DNA of 64,000 bases, from positions 62,001-126,000 of the forward strand of contig NZ_JAEPQA010000006.1 in assembly GCF_017640745.1 (NCBI RefSeq). The letters are read 5' to 3'. The position numbers and the translations under genes are program-made. This DNA is from Nisaea sp. GTDB taxonomy: Bacteria; Pseudomonadota; Alphaproteobacteria; Thalassobaculales; Thalassobaculaceae. Of this stretch, positions 18,056 to 26,107 are shown piece after piece (positions within the stretch are counted from its first letter, which is position 1; every line of letters begins with the position of its first letter). The notes beneath the pieces were generated by a model. It was not told the origin of the DNA, did not search any database, and was given only the letters and a program-made list of their open reading frames with translations.

Positions 18056-18844
18056 TCAGCGGCCCTGCCAGTTCGGCTTGCGCTTCTCCAGGAAGGCGGA
18101 CATGCCCTCGCGGAAATCGGCGCTGGTATAGGCCGCAACGATCAGATCGTGGTCGTCCGGGACGCCGCCGCTGGATTTGATCCGCCGCAGCGCCTCCTTG
18201 GTAACCCGCATGGTGATCGGCGCATGTCCCTTCATCGTTCCGGCGAGCGCCGCCGCGCGCTCGATCACTGCCGCCTTGTCCGTCAGAACCTCCGAAACCA
18301 GCCCGATCGCCTTGGCCTCCGCGGCTTCGATCAGGCGGGCGGTCAGCAGCATCTCCGAGACGCGCGCCGGCCCGACCAGCCAGGAGAGGCGGCGGAGATT
18401 CTCATTCGAAAGGCAATTGCCGAGGGTGCGCGCGATCGGAAACCCGAATTTCAGATCCTCTGCCGCGATGCGGATGTCACAGGCGGCCGCGATCGCGGCC
18501 CCCCCGCCGGTGCAGGCACCGTGGATCGCAGCGATGGTCGGCACCTCGCAGCGCTCGATATCGTTCATCATCTTGTTGCCGTTCGCCTCGTAGGCGAGCG
18601 CGTCGTCGGCGCCGGAGAAATCCTTGAACTGGCCGATGTCGGTCCCGGCGGCAAAGGCCTTGTCGCCTGCGCCGGACATCACGATCGCGGCCACATCGCC
18701 GCCTGCCCGCGCGTTGCGGCAGATCTCCGCCACCGCCGCGTACATCGCGAAGGTGAAGGCGTTGCGCGCCTGCGGCCGGTTGAAGGTGATCCAGCCGATC
18801 CCGTCCTTCACCTCGTAAATGAGATCTTCCGTTGCGCCCGTCAT
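18056..18844 (-). CDS. Enoyl-CoA hydratase/isomerase family protein, atypical active site
   Basis: A 262-residue crotonase-fold protein. The oxyanion-hole segments are visible: ARNAFTFAMYAAV with GAGDKAFAAGTDIGQF in the first half and AIHGACTGGGAAIAAACDIRIA in the second. The next region, where true hydratases have a catalytic Glu in a FGxPE motif, reads KFGFPIARTLGNCLSNENLRRL: the Glu is replaced by Ile. The second catalytic Glu position is also not obvious. The protein may therefore act as an isomerase, a thioesterase-like or another crotonase-fold enzyme. The ATG at 18844 has GGGGAAG upstream. It is divergent from the ModE-like gene. Confidence 0.82.
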   Translation of the reverse strand: MTGATEDLIYEVKDGIGWITFNRPQARNAFTFAMYAAVAEICRNARAGGDVAAIVMSGAGDKAFAAGTDIGQFKDFSGADDALAYEANGNKMMNDIERCEVPTIAAIHGACTGGGAAIAAACDIRIAAEDLKFGFPIARTLGNCLSNENLRRLSWLVGPARVSEMLLTARLIEAAEAKAIGLVSEVLTDKAAVIERAAALAGTMKGHAPITMRVTKEALRRIKSSGGVPDDHDLIVAAYTSADFREGMSAFLEKRKPNWQGR

Positions 18845-18889
18845 TACGCTTCCCCTTTGACCCTTGCGGTCTTTCGATTTTGCCGATGT

Positions 18890-18909
18890 GCCACGGAGGA
18901 CTCCGTGGC
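18890..18909. promoter_or_regulatory. Perfect palindrome in the enoyl-CoA hydratase / modE divergent gap
   Basis: Nine-base arms GCCACGGAG and CTCCGTGGC flank a two-base centre, giving a perfect 20-bp dyad that ends 12 bp before the ModE-like ATG. It could be an operator for either divergent gene, or a tight hairpin covering the modE ribosome site (GGAGGA lies inside the dyad). It does not resemble a Mo-box. Confidence 0.5.
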
Positions 18910-18921
18910 AAAGTCGCCCCC

Positions 18922-19287
18922 ATGAAAGCAGGAAACAAAACCCTCGGTCCACGCTTGCGCGTCGTCTTGGACGAGAATGTCGCCATCGGCCCCGGCCAGG
19001 CCGACCTTCTCGAGGCCATCGGCGAGACCGGCTCGATCAGCAAGGCCGGGCGGCAGATGAACATGAGCTACCGGCGCGCCTGGCTTCTGGTGCAGAAGAT
19101 GAACGCGCATTTCTCCGCCCCGCTGGTCGAGACCGCGAAGGGCGGCAGCAGCGGCGGAGGAGCGCGGCTGACGAAGCTCGGACAAGAGGTCGCGGCCTGC
19201 TATCGGCAGATGGAGGCGCGTGCAGTCGAGGTGCTGGCACCCGAGATCGAGCGTTTGCGCGGACTTCTCGCCGGGAATCGGGATTAG
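18922..19287 (+). CDS. ModE-like molybdate-responsive regulator, DNA-binding domain only
   Basis: A 121-residue protein covering just the LysR-like winged helix of ModE: LLEAIGETGSISKAGRQMNMSYRRAWLLVQKMN, followed by VETAKGGSSGGGARLTKLGQEVAACYRQME. Full-length ModE (about 260 residues) adds two molybdate-binding TOBE/Mop domains, absent here. Without them the protein must either sense molybdate through a partner or act constitutively. It lies directly upstream of modABC with a Mo-box-like promoter in between, so repression of modABC is the obvious role. Short ModE-like proteins of this type are known in other proteobacteria. Confidence 0.85.
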   Translation: MKAGNKTLGPRLRVVLDENVAIGPGQADLLEAIGETGSISKAGRQMNMSYRRAWLLVQKMNAHFSAPLVETAKGGSSGGGARLTKLGQEVAACYRQMEARAVEVLAPEIERLRGLLAGNRD

Positions 19288-19307
19288 CAAAGGCCTGGGC
19301 CGGGCGC

Positions 19308-19340
19308 TTGACGCTGCGATGTATCCGAATGAATATATCG
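19308..19340 (+). promoter_or_regulatory. modABC promoter with overlapping Mo-box-like operator
   Basis: A -35-like TTGACG (19308-19313) and a -10-like GAATAT (19331-19336) are 17 bp apart. Overlapping them is an inverted repeat, CGATGTAT (19317-19324), 8 bp, ATATATCG (19333-19340), with one mismatch from perfect symmetry. It resembles the ModE operator CGNTATATA-N6-8-TATATANCG. A repressor bound there would cover the -10, consistent with shut-off of molybdate uptake when Mo is plentiful. Confidence 0.65.
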
Positions 19341-19380
19341 ACATCCCGTTGAGCACCAGTTACCGGTTACGAGACCATTC

Positions 19381-20181
19381 ATGCATTTCCGTCTTTCCGG
19401 CAGGGTCGCCCGGCATCTGATCTGCCGCATTCTCGGACTGGCCGCAGCCCTCGGGGCCTTCGCCTGCGATGCCCACGCCGGACAAGGCACTGTGGCCGTC
19501 GCAGCCAATTTCACCTCGACGGCGCAGAAACTGGCCGAAATTTTCGAGCGCCGGAGCGGTCACAAACTGGTCATCGCAACCGGGTCGACCGGGCAGCTCT
19601 ATGCACAGATCCGTCAGGGCGCCCCGTTCGACGTGTTGCTTGCCGCAGACCAGCACCGCCCGGCGCTGCTCTTCGCGGAACATCAGGCGGCGGCAAAGCC
19701 CTTCACCTATGCGACCGGACAGCTCGCGCTCTGGAGTCCGGATCCGAAAAGGATACCCGCGGACGGTGCGGCCTTTCTCGCCTCTGATATGGACGGACGG
19801 ATAGCGCTAGCGAACCCGAGACTTGCGCCGTACGGGCTGGCCGCCCGCGAGAGCCTCGAAGCGATGGGGCTATGGGACGGCTTTCGCGACCGGATCGTGA
19901 TGGGACAGAACATCGCACAGGCGTTCCAGATCACCGCCTCCGGAGGCGTATCGGCGGGCTTCGTCGCACTATCCCAACTCCAGGACGCGCCCGCTGGGCT
20001 GCAAGGAAGCCACTGGGTCGTTCCGGCGGAACTGCACACGCCGATCCGGCAGGACGCAGTCCTGCTGCTCCGCGGCAAGGACAATCCCGCTGCGACGGCA
20101 TTCCTTGCGTTCCTTACCGATCCCGAAGGTTGCACCGCGGTCCGGACCGCCGGATACGCACCGGCCGAGGGCTGCCCATGA
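19381..20181 (+). CDS. modA: Molybdate-binding periplasmic protein ModA
   Basis: A 266-residue class II binding protein that captures molybdate or tungstate. A signal peptide (LICRILGLAAALGAFACDAHA, cut before GQGT) precedes the ModA core: VAVAANFTSTAQKLAEIFERRSGHKLVIATGSTGQLYAQIRQGAPFDVLLAAD, in which the ANFT and GSTGQL serines/threonines form the oxyanion cage. AAPs are followed by NPRLAPYGLAARESLEAMG and GQNIAQAFQITASGGVSAGFVALSQL, both family-typical. The TGA overlaps the ATG of modB (ATGA), so the genes are translationally coupled. Confidence 0.95.
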   Translation: MHFRLSGRVARHLICRILGLAAALGAFACDAHAGQGTVAVAANFTSTAQKLAEIFERRSGHKLVIATGSTGQLYAQIRQGAPFDVLLAADQHRPALLFAEHQAAAKPFTYATGQLALWSPDPKRIPADGAAFLASDMDGRIALANPRLAPYGLAARESLEAMGLWDGFRDRIVMGQNIAQAFQITASGGVSAGFVALSQLQDAPAGLQGSHWVVPAELHTPIRQDAVLLLRGKDNPAATAFLAFLTDPEGCTAVRTAGYAPAEGCP

Positions 20182-20855
20182 GCGACGGCGACCTTTCCGC
20201 GATCCTGCTGACCCTGAAGCTTGCAGGCGCGACGTCCGTCATCCTGCTGTTGCTCTCGACACCGCTCGCCTGGTGGCTGGCGCACACCCGCTCTCGGCTG
20301 CGCTGGATCGTCGAGCCGGCGGTCGCCCTGCCGCTTGTCCTGCCGCCGACCGTGCTCGGCTTCTATCTGCTGATCCTGCTCGGTCGCGCCGGCGGCCTCG
20401 GGAGCGCCTGGGTCGCGCTTACCGGCGACAGTCTCGCCTTCTCCTTCGCGGGCCTGCTGATCGCCTCCATCGTCTATTCTCTGCCTTTCGCCGTGCAGCC
20501 GCTGCAAACCGCCTTCCAGGCCGTCGGCAACAAGCATATGGAAGCGGCGGCCACGCTCGGTGCCTCGCCGTTCGATGCCTTCCTCACTGTCGCCTCGCCG
20601 ATCGCGCTGCGCGGCTATCTGACCGCAATCGTCCTCACCTTCGCCCACACCATCGGGGAATTCGGTGTCGTACTGATGGTCGGCGGCAACATTCCCGAGC
20701 GGACCCGGGTCATCTCCATCGCGATCTTCGAGCATGTCGAGACCCTGCAGTACGACGAGGCTCACAGGCTTTCGGTCGGGCTGCTGGTCTTCTCTTTCCT
20801 GGTTCTCTTGGCGGTCACGCTGTTGAACCGGCGCTCGCCGGTCAGAGCCGGGTAA
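20178..20855 (+). CDS. modB: Molybdate ABC transporter permease ModB
   Basis: A 225-residue inner-membrane permease with about five helices. The family signature LPPTVLGFYLLILLGRAGGLG is present, as is the cytoplasmic EAA loop (MEAAATLGASPFDAFLTVASPIALRG) that docks on the ATPase, and FAHTIGEFGVVLMVGGNIPERTRVISIAIF. The ATG at 20178 overlaps the modA stop. modC follows after 6 bp. Confidence 0.95.
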   Translation: MSDGDLSAILLTLKLAGATSVILLLLSTPLAWWLAHTRSRLRWIVEPAVALPLVLPPTVLGFYLLILLGRAGGLGSAWVALTGDSLAFSFAGLLIASIVYSLPFAVQPLQTAFQAVGNKHMEAAATLGASPFDAFLTVASPIALRGYLTAIVLTFAHTIGEFGVVLMVGGNIPERTRVISIAIFEHVETLQYDEAHRLSVGLLVFSFLVLLAVTLLNRRSPVRAG

Positions 20856-20861
20856 AGCGCC

Positions 20862-21998
20862 ATGCTGATTCTCCGCAGCACCATCCGCTTTCCGGAATTC
20901 GCCGCCGACGTGGACGTCTCGACACCGCTCGCCGGCATCGTCGGCCTCTTCGGGCCCTCCGGACATGGCAAGACGACACTACTGAGGCTGGCGGCGGGAC
21001 TGGAGCGGGGCACCGATACTTATGTCGAGCATGCGGGCGAGGTCTGGCAGGACGACCGGCGCGGGATCTTCCTTCCCCCGCACAGGCGCGGCATCGGCTT
21101 CGTCTTCCAGGACAGCCGTCTGTTTCCGCACCTGACGGCCGCTGGAAACCTGGATTACGCAGCCCGCAGGGCGCGTCCGGACCGGAAAGATCCGACACGG
21201 GAGCAGATCGTCGACATGCTCGATCTCGCCCCCTTGCTCCACCGCCGGATTGAAGATCTGTCCGGCGGCGAGACACAACGCGTCGCCATCGGCCGTGCGC
21301 TTGTCTCGCGGCCGCGGCTCCTGCTCATGGACGAACCGCTCTCCGCCCTCGATCTCCGGCGCAAGATGGAAATCCTGCCCTATATCGAACGGCTTCGGGA
21401 AGAGATGGACATCCCGGTGCTCTACGTCACCCATTCGATCGACGAACTCAGCCGCCTCGCCGACCACATGCTGCTCATCCGGGGCGGGACTGTCGCCGCC
21501 CAGGGCGCCGTGCCGGACGTCATGCAGCGGATGGATCTCGGCCCGATGATGGGACGGTTCGAGGCGGGCGTGATCCTCGAAGGGCCCGTCGTCGGCCAGG
21601 ACGCGGAATTCGCCATGACCGACCTCGCGATCGGCACCCAGGTCCTGCGCATGCCGAATATCGATGCCGAAACCGGCACCATCGTCAGGGTCCGCATCCG
21701 CGCGCGCGATGTCTCGATCGCAACGGAGGAACCCGCGGGGATCAGCATCCGCAATGCGTTGCGAGCCCGCATCTCGGAGATCTTCATCGAGGAAGGGGCC
21801 TTCGCCGAAGTCCTGATGGACCTGGAGGGAACCGGTCTGCGTTCCCGCATCACGCGGGAGAGCGTCGTCCGTCTCGGCCTCGCACCAGGCCGGGAAGTCT
21901 TTGCCCTGATCAAGAGCAGTGCCGTCGACCGCCGGCTCATCCCGGGCGGGGGCAAGCGCGGCAGCACCGAGCAATCTGGAATCATTCCAACCGAATAA
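20862..21998 (+). CDS. modC: Molybdate ABC transporter ATP-binding protein ModC
   Basis: A 378-residue ATPase with Walker A GPSGHGKTT (near 31), Q-loop FVFQDSRLFPHL, signature LSGGETQRVAIGRAL, Walker B LLLMDEPLSALD and switch His VTHSIDELSRLADH. The C-terminal third (about 290-355, with SIRNALRARISEIFIEEGAFAEVLMDLEGTGLRSRITRESVVRLGLAPGREVFALIKSSAVD) is the TOBE/Mop molybdate-binding domain that lets ModC trans-inhibit uptake. Since the ModE-like protein lacks such domains, this is the only molybdate sensor visible in the locus. Confidence 0.95.
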   Translation: MLILRSTIRFPEFAADVDVSTPLAGIVGLFGPSGHGKTTLLRLAAGLERGTDTYVEHAGEVWQDDRRGIFLPPHRRGIGFVFQDSRLFPHLTAAGNLDYAARRARPDRKDPTREQIVDMLDLAPLLHRRIEDLSGGETQRVAIGRALVSRPRLLLMDEPLSALDLRRKMEILPYIERLREEMDIPVLYVTHSIDELSRLADHMLLIRGGTVAAQGAVPDVMQRMDLGPMMGRFEAGVILEGPVVGQDAEFAMTDLAIGTQVLRMPNIDAETGTIVRVRIRARDVSIATEEPAGISIRNALRARISEIFIEEGAFAEVLMDLEGTGLRSRITRESVVRLGLAPGREVFALIKSSAVDRRLIPGGGKRGSTEQSGIIPTE

Positions 21999-22073
21999 CG
22001 TGCCTGTGATCTTCCGCACTCCGTTGATTTCGGACTTGACCACAGCCACCGCTTCACGCATCTCTAAAGAAAT

Positions 22074-22088
22074 TGAGACTAATTCTCA
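22074..22088. promoter_or_regulatory. Fur-type iron box before the ferric-iron binding protein
   Basis: Perfect five-base arms TGAGA and TCTCA flank CTAAT, and the right side continues as TCTCATTAAT, like the right half of the Fur-type consensus. It lies 24 bp upstream of the GTG start of an iron-type binding protein. The same TCTCATT half occurs in the box upstream of the siderophore operon, so one regulator may control both. Confidence 0.6.
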
Positions 22089-22111
22089 TTAATAGAACTA
22101 GGGGAAACTAC

Positions 22112-23125
22112 GTGGCCCACCTGAAGAAAATCCTGTTCGGCCTGATCGGCGCGTCCATGCTAGCGCCCGCCGCGAACGCCGCCGAGGAAGTCAACGTCTA
22201 CTCCTACCGTCAGGAATTCCTGGTGAAGCCGTTGTTCGACGCCTTCACCAAGGAAACCGGGATCAAGGTCAACGTCGTCTTCTCCGACAAGGGGCTCATC
22301 GAACGTGTCCAGGCCGAGGGCGACAACAGCCCGGCGGACCTGATCTTCACCGTCGATATCGGCAAGCTGAACGACGCCGTCGATGCGGGCGTCACCCAGC
22401 CCGTCACCAGCCCGACGCTGGAAGAGAACATCCCGGCGAACTTCCGCCATCCGGACGGGCTCTGGTACGGCATGACCACGCGCGCCCGCATCATCTATGC
22501 CTCGAAGGACCGGGTGAAGCCGGGCGAGATCACCAGCTACGAGGATCTCGCCGACCCGAAGTGGAAGGGCCGCCTCTGCACCCGTAGCGGCAAGCACGTC
22601 TACAACGTCGCCCTCATCGCTTCGATGATCGCCCATCACGGCAAGGACGAGGCGGAAGCCTGGCTGTCCAAGGTGAAGGACAACCTCGCTCGCAAGCCGC
22701 AGGGCAACGACCGGGCGCAGGTCAAGGCGATCAAGGAAGGCGAATGCGATATCGCGGTCGGCAATCACTACTACTACGGCAAGATGCTGCATGACGAGAA
22801 GCAGAAGCCCTGGGCCGACTCCGTCTATCTCGTGTTCCCGAACCAGGAGAACCGCGGCACGCATGTGAACATCTCCGGCGTCTCCATGACCAAGTCGGCG
22901 CCGAACAAGGCGAACGCCCTGAAACTGATGGAGTTCCTGAGCGGCGCGGGGCAGACCCTCTATGCCGAGCAGAATTTCGAATACCCGGTAAACCCGACAG
23001 TGGAATGGCTCCCTGAAGTGAAGTCCTGGGGCGAGTTCAAGTCGGACACGCTGAGCCTCGCGGAGGTCGCCGAGCTCCGCAAGGAAGCCATCATGATGGT
23101 GGACCGGGTCGGCTATAACGACTAA
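22112..23125 (+). CDS. Ferric-iron ABC transporter substrate-binding protein (FbpA/FutA-like)
   Basis: A 337-residue periplasmic receptor for free Fe(III). A signal peptide (LKKILFGLIGASMLAPAANA, cut before AEEVNV) precedes VNVYSYRQEFLVKPLFDAFTKETGIKVNVVFSDKGLIERVQAEG, the FbpA/FutA N-terminus. Conserved Tyr-rich metal ligands appear in GNHYYYGKML. The start is a GTG at 22112 with AGGGGAAA upstream; the in-frame ATG at 22073 lies inside the Fur-like box and is less likely. The cognate permease follows after a hairpin-containing gap. Confidence 0.9.
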   Translation: MAHLKKILFGLIGASMLAPAANAAEEVNVYSYRQEFLVKPLFDAFTKETGIKVNVVFSDKGLIERVQAEGDNSPADLIFTVDIGKLNDAVDAGVTQPVTSPTLEENIPANFRHPDGLWYGMTTRARIIYASKDRVKPGEITSYEDLADPKWKGRLCTRSGKHVYNVALIASMIAHHGKDEAEAWLSKVKDNLARKPQGNDRAQVKAIKEGECDIAVGNHYYYGKMLHDEKQKPWADSVYLVFPNQENRGTHVNISGVSMTKSAPNKANALKLMEFLSGAGQTLYAEQNFEYPVNPTVEWLPEVKSWGEFKSDTLSLAEVAELRKEAIMMVDRVGYND

Positions 23126-23154
23126 ACGCCTTCCCTTTCGGATCCGAGAGCCCG

Positions 23155-23176
23155 GGCCCGCGCCATAGCGCGGGCC
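23155..23176 (+). terminator. GC-rich hairpin between iron binding-protein and permease genes
   Basis: A 9-bp perfect stem (GGCCCGCGC pairing with GCGCGGGCC) with a four-base loop CATA is followed by only three Ts. It lies in the 86-bp gap after the binding-protein gene. With such a short T run it more likely acts as a partial terminator or mRNA-stabilising hairpin, raising binding-protein expression above the permease. Confidence 0.6.
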
Positions 23177-23211
23177 TTTGGGCGTTCGGGCCGGAGGCAT
23201 GAGGAGTCCCG

Positions 23212-24912
23212 ATGGACGAGGCATTTTCCGCGCATAGCGTCATCGACGAGGCCCGGCCGGTCCGGCATAGCGGCGGCGGACCGTGGCTGCTTGCCGCCTT
23301 CGCCCTTGCCGCGCTCGTGGTCGCGCCGATCGCGGCCCTCGTCTGGATCGCCTTCAATCCGGCGGAAAATATCTGGCCGCATCTCTTCTCCACCGTCCTC
23401 GGCACTTACCTCTCCAGCACCCTGATCCTGATGACCGGCGTCGGCGTCAGCGTCGTTCTGGTCGGCACCGGCACCGCCTGGCTGGTCGTGAGCTGCCGCT
23501 TTCCGGGCCGCCGCTTCTTCGAGTGGGCGCTGCTATTGCCGCTCGCGGTACCGGCCTATGTCATCGCCTATACCTATACCGACCTTCTGGAATTCGCCGG
23601 GCCGGTGCAGACCGGGCTCCGGGCCGTGTTCGGCTGGGAGACCAAACGCGACTACTGGTTCCCCGACATCCGCACCATGGGCGGCGCGATCGCGATGATC
23701 TCGCTGGTGCTTTATCCCTATGTCTACGCGATGGCGCGCGCGGCCTTCCTCGAGCAGTCGGTCTGCGTGCTGGAGGTCAGCCGCACCCTCGGCTCCACCG
23801 CATGGCGGGCCTTCTTCACCGTCGCGCTGCCGCTCGCCCGTCCGGCCATCGTCGTCGGCCTGACCCTCGCGCTCATGGAGACGCTGAACGATTTCGGGAC
23901 GGTCGACTATTTCGCCGTCCGCACCCTGACCCGCGGCGTCTTCGACACCTGGTTCTTCATGGGCAATCCCGGCGGCGCGGCGCAGATCGCGCTGGTCATG
24001 CTGGTCTTCGTCATCGGCCTGATCTGGATCGAGCGCAGTTCCCGCGCCCGGCAGCGCTTCCATCACACCTCGACCCATGTGCGCGCCCTGCCCGGCTACC
24101 GGCTCACCGGCGCGAAGCGCGCCGGCGCTATTCTGGCCTGTGCCCTGCCGATCCTGCTCGGCTTCGTCGTGCCGGCCTCGGTCCTCGGCTATTACGCCTA
24201 CGAGTATTTCGAGCAGTCCTGGACAGCGGACTTTCTGCATTATGCGGAGAACAGCCTGAAGCTCTCGCTGATCAGCGCCGTCGCCACGGTCGCCGCCGCG
24301 GTTCTGCTCGGCTATGCCGTCCGCCTCAATCCCGGCCGCGGCGTGCGCTTCGCCTCCCGCCTCGCGAGCGTCGGATACGCCATTCCGGGCGCGGTGCTGG
24401 CGATCGGCATCCTCATTCCGGCCGGTGCGCTCGACAACGCGATAGATGCCTTCTCGCGCGAGCAGTTCGGCTTTCCGACCGGCCTCCTGCTGAGCGGCAC
24501 CACCACCGCTCTGGTCTTCGCCTACATGGTCCGTTTCATGGCGATCTCATTCGGAGCGGTCGAGGCCGGCCTCGGCAAGGTGACGCCGAACATGGATCTC
24601 GCCGCCCGCGCGCTCGGTCACGGGCCCTTCGCGACCCTGCGCAAGGTGCATCTGCCGCTGATCCGGGGCAGTTTGCTGACCGCCATCGTGCTCGTCTTCG
24701 TCGACACCATGAAGGAGCTGCCGGCGACCCTGGTCCTGCGCCCCTTCAATTTCCAGACACTCGCGACCTATGTCTACCAGTACGCCTCGGACGAACTGCT
24801 GGAACAATGCGCGCTCGCGGCCCTCGCCATCGTTGCCGCGGGTATCCTGCCGGTGATAGTCCTGAGCCGCGCGATCTCCGCTTCCCGGCCCGGACATCGC
24901 CAATCCGTCTGA
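23212..24912 (+). CDS. Ferric-iron ABC transporter permease, fused two-domain (FbpB-like)
   Basis: A 566-residue inner-membrane protein with two permease halves and about 12 helices. Each half carries an EAA-type ATPase-docking loop: LEVSRTLGSTAWRAFFTVALPLARPAI near 184 and DLAARALGHGPFATLRKVHLPLIRGS near 462. TLNDFGTVDYF and TMKELPATLVLRPF are typical of Fe(III) permeases of the FbpB/SfuB class. No fbpC-type ATPase gene follows; the next gene is an MFS transporter. The ATPase must come from elsewhere, or from modC 1.2 kb upstream, which would be unusual. Confidence 0.92.
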   Translation: MDEAFSAHSVIDEARPVRHSGGGPWLLAAFALAALVVAPIAALVWIAFNPAENIWPHLFSTVLGTYLSSTLILMTGVGVSVVLVGTGTAWLVVSCRFPGRRFFEWALLLPLAVPAYVIAYTYTDLLEFAGPVQTGLRAVFGWETKRDYWFPDIRTMGGAIAMISLVLYPYVYAMARAAFLEQSVCVLEVSRTLGSTAWRAFFTVALPLARPAIVVGLTLALMETLNDFGTVDYFAVRTLTRGVFDTWFFMGNPGGAAQIALVMLVFVIGLIWIERSSRARQRFHHTSTHVRALPGYRLTGAKRAGAILACALPILLGFVVPASVLGYYAYEYFEQSWTADFLHYAENSLKLSLISAVATVAAAVLLGYAVRLNPGRGVRFASRLASVGYAIPGAVLAIGILIPAGALDNAIDAFSREQFGFPTGLLLSGTTTALVFAYMVRFMAISFGAVEAGLGKVTPNMDLAARALGHGPFATLRKVHLPLIRGSLLTAIVLVFVDTMKELPATLVLRPFNFQTLATYVYQYASDELLEQCALAALAIVAAGILPVIVLSRAISASRPGHRQSV

Positions 24913-24934
24913 GGCCGGCTCCGAAAGACGCAGC

Positions 24935-26104
24935 ATGTCTGCCGAGAGTGCCGCCGCACCGGACCGCCGGATTCTGTTCCTTCGCCTCTCCGGTTTCTAT
25001 GGCGCCTTCTTCCTGATCTTCGGCGTGCTGATGCCGTTCTGGCCGGTCTGGCTCGACCATCGCGGGCTCAGCGCAATCGAGATCGCCTCGATTATGGCGG
25101 CGGTCTTCTGGGTCAAGATGGTCGCGCATCCACTTGTCGCGCATATCGCCGACCGGCGCGGCGCCGGACGCAGGCTCTGCATCGTGCTCGCTCTCGTAGC
25201 CCTCGCGGCCTGCCTCGCCATGAACGGCGCCGCCGGATTCTGGCCGATCGCGCTTCTCGCGGGACTCTTCTACGCAACGCATAATCCGATCCTGCCGGTG
25301 ATGGAGAACATCACCCTGCGCACGATCCGCGACACCGGCCTCGATTACGGACGCATCCGGCTCTGGGGCTCCATCAGCTTCATTCTCGGCACCACGGCGA
25401 CGGGAGCCTTCCTGACAGGACGCGACCCTGACTGGGTGATCTGGATCGCAAGCGGCTCGGTCGCGCTCATGCTGCTCTCCTGCATCGCCATGCCGGAAGC
25501 ACCGCGCACGGCCAGCGTAGCGCGCGCAAACCCGCTCGGTCTGCTCGCCCGGCCGGATTTCCTGCTCTTTGTCGCGACGGCCGGACTGCTTCAGATCAGC
25601 CACGCGGTCTATTACGCCTTCGGCTCGATCTCCTGGCGCGCGGCCGGACTCGACGAGAGCACGATCGGAATGCTCTGGGGAGTCGGCGTGGTGGCGGAGG
25701 TCCTGCTCTTCGCAGTCGCCGGCCGTTTCGTCCACCGCGTCGGGCCGCTCGGCTATCTTGCGATCGCGGCCGTCGGCGGGATCCTGCGCTGGCCGCTGAC
25801 CCCGCTCACCAACGACCCGGTTCTGCTGGTCCCGCTGCAATGCCTGCACGCTTTGACTTTCGGGGCGGCCCATCTTGGCGCGATGGCCTATCTCGCACGG
25901 AACATCCCGGATAATGTGGGCGCCACCGGCCAGAGCCTCTATTACGCTCTCACCGGCGGAGTCCTGATGGGCGCGATGATGCCGCTCGCCGGGACGCTCT
26001 ACGAGAGTTTCGGGCCTGCGGCATACAATGCGATGGGGCTGTGTTCGCTCCTCGCCCTGCCCGGTCTGTTCATCCTGAAGCGAAAGGCGCCAGCCCGCAG
26101 CTAG
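24935..26104 (+). CDS. MFS transporter of the HcaT-like (3-phenylpropionate transporter) family
   Basis: A 389-residue protein with about 12 membrane helices. The N-terminal segment (RLSGFYGAFFLIFGVLMPFWPVWLDHRGLSAIEIASIMA) and the loop ADRRGAGRRLCIVLA resemble the HcaT/PPP branch of the major facilitator superfamily. TGLDYGRIRLWGSISFILGTTATG is also characteristic. Members transport aromatic acids or nucleosides; the substrate here is unknown. It starts 22 bp after the iron permease and may share its transcript, although the link to iron is not evident. It converges with the PNPOx-family gene 3 bp away. Confidence 0.85.
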   Translation: MSAESAAAPDRRILFLRLSGFYGAFFLIFGVLMPFWPVWLDHRGLSAIEIASIMAAVFWVKMVAHPLVAHIADRRGAGRRLCIVLALVALAACLAMNGAAGFWPIALLAGLFYATHNPILPVMENITLRTIRDTGLDYGRIRLWGSISFILGTTATGAFLTGRDPDWVIWIASGSVALMLLSCIAMPEAPRTASVARANPLGLLARPDFLLFVATAGLLQISHAVYYAFGSISWRAAGLDESTIGMLWGVGVVAEVLLFAVAGRFVHRVGPLGYLAIAAVGGILRWPLTPLTNDPVLLVPLQCLHALTFGAAHLGAMAYLARNIPDNVGATGQSLYYALTGGVLMGAMMPLAGTLYESFGPAAYNAMGLCSLLALPGLFILKRKAPARS

Positions 26105-26107
26105 CCG

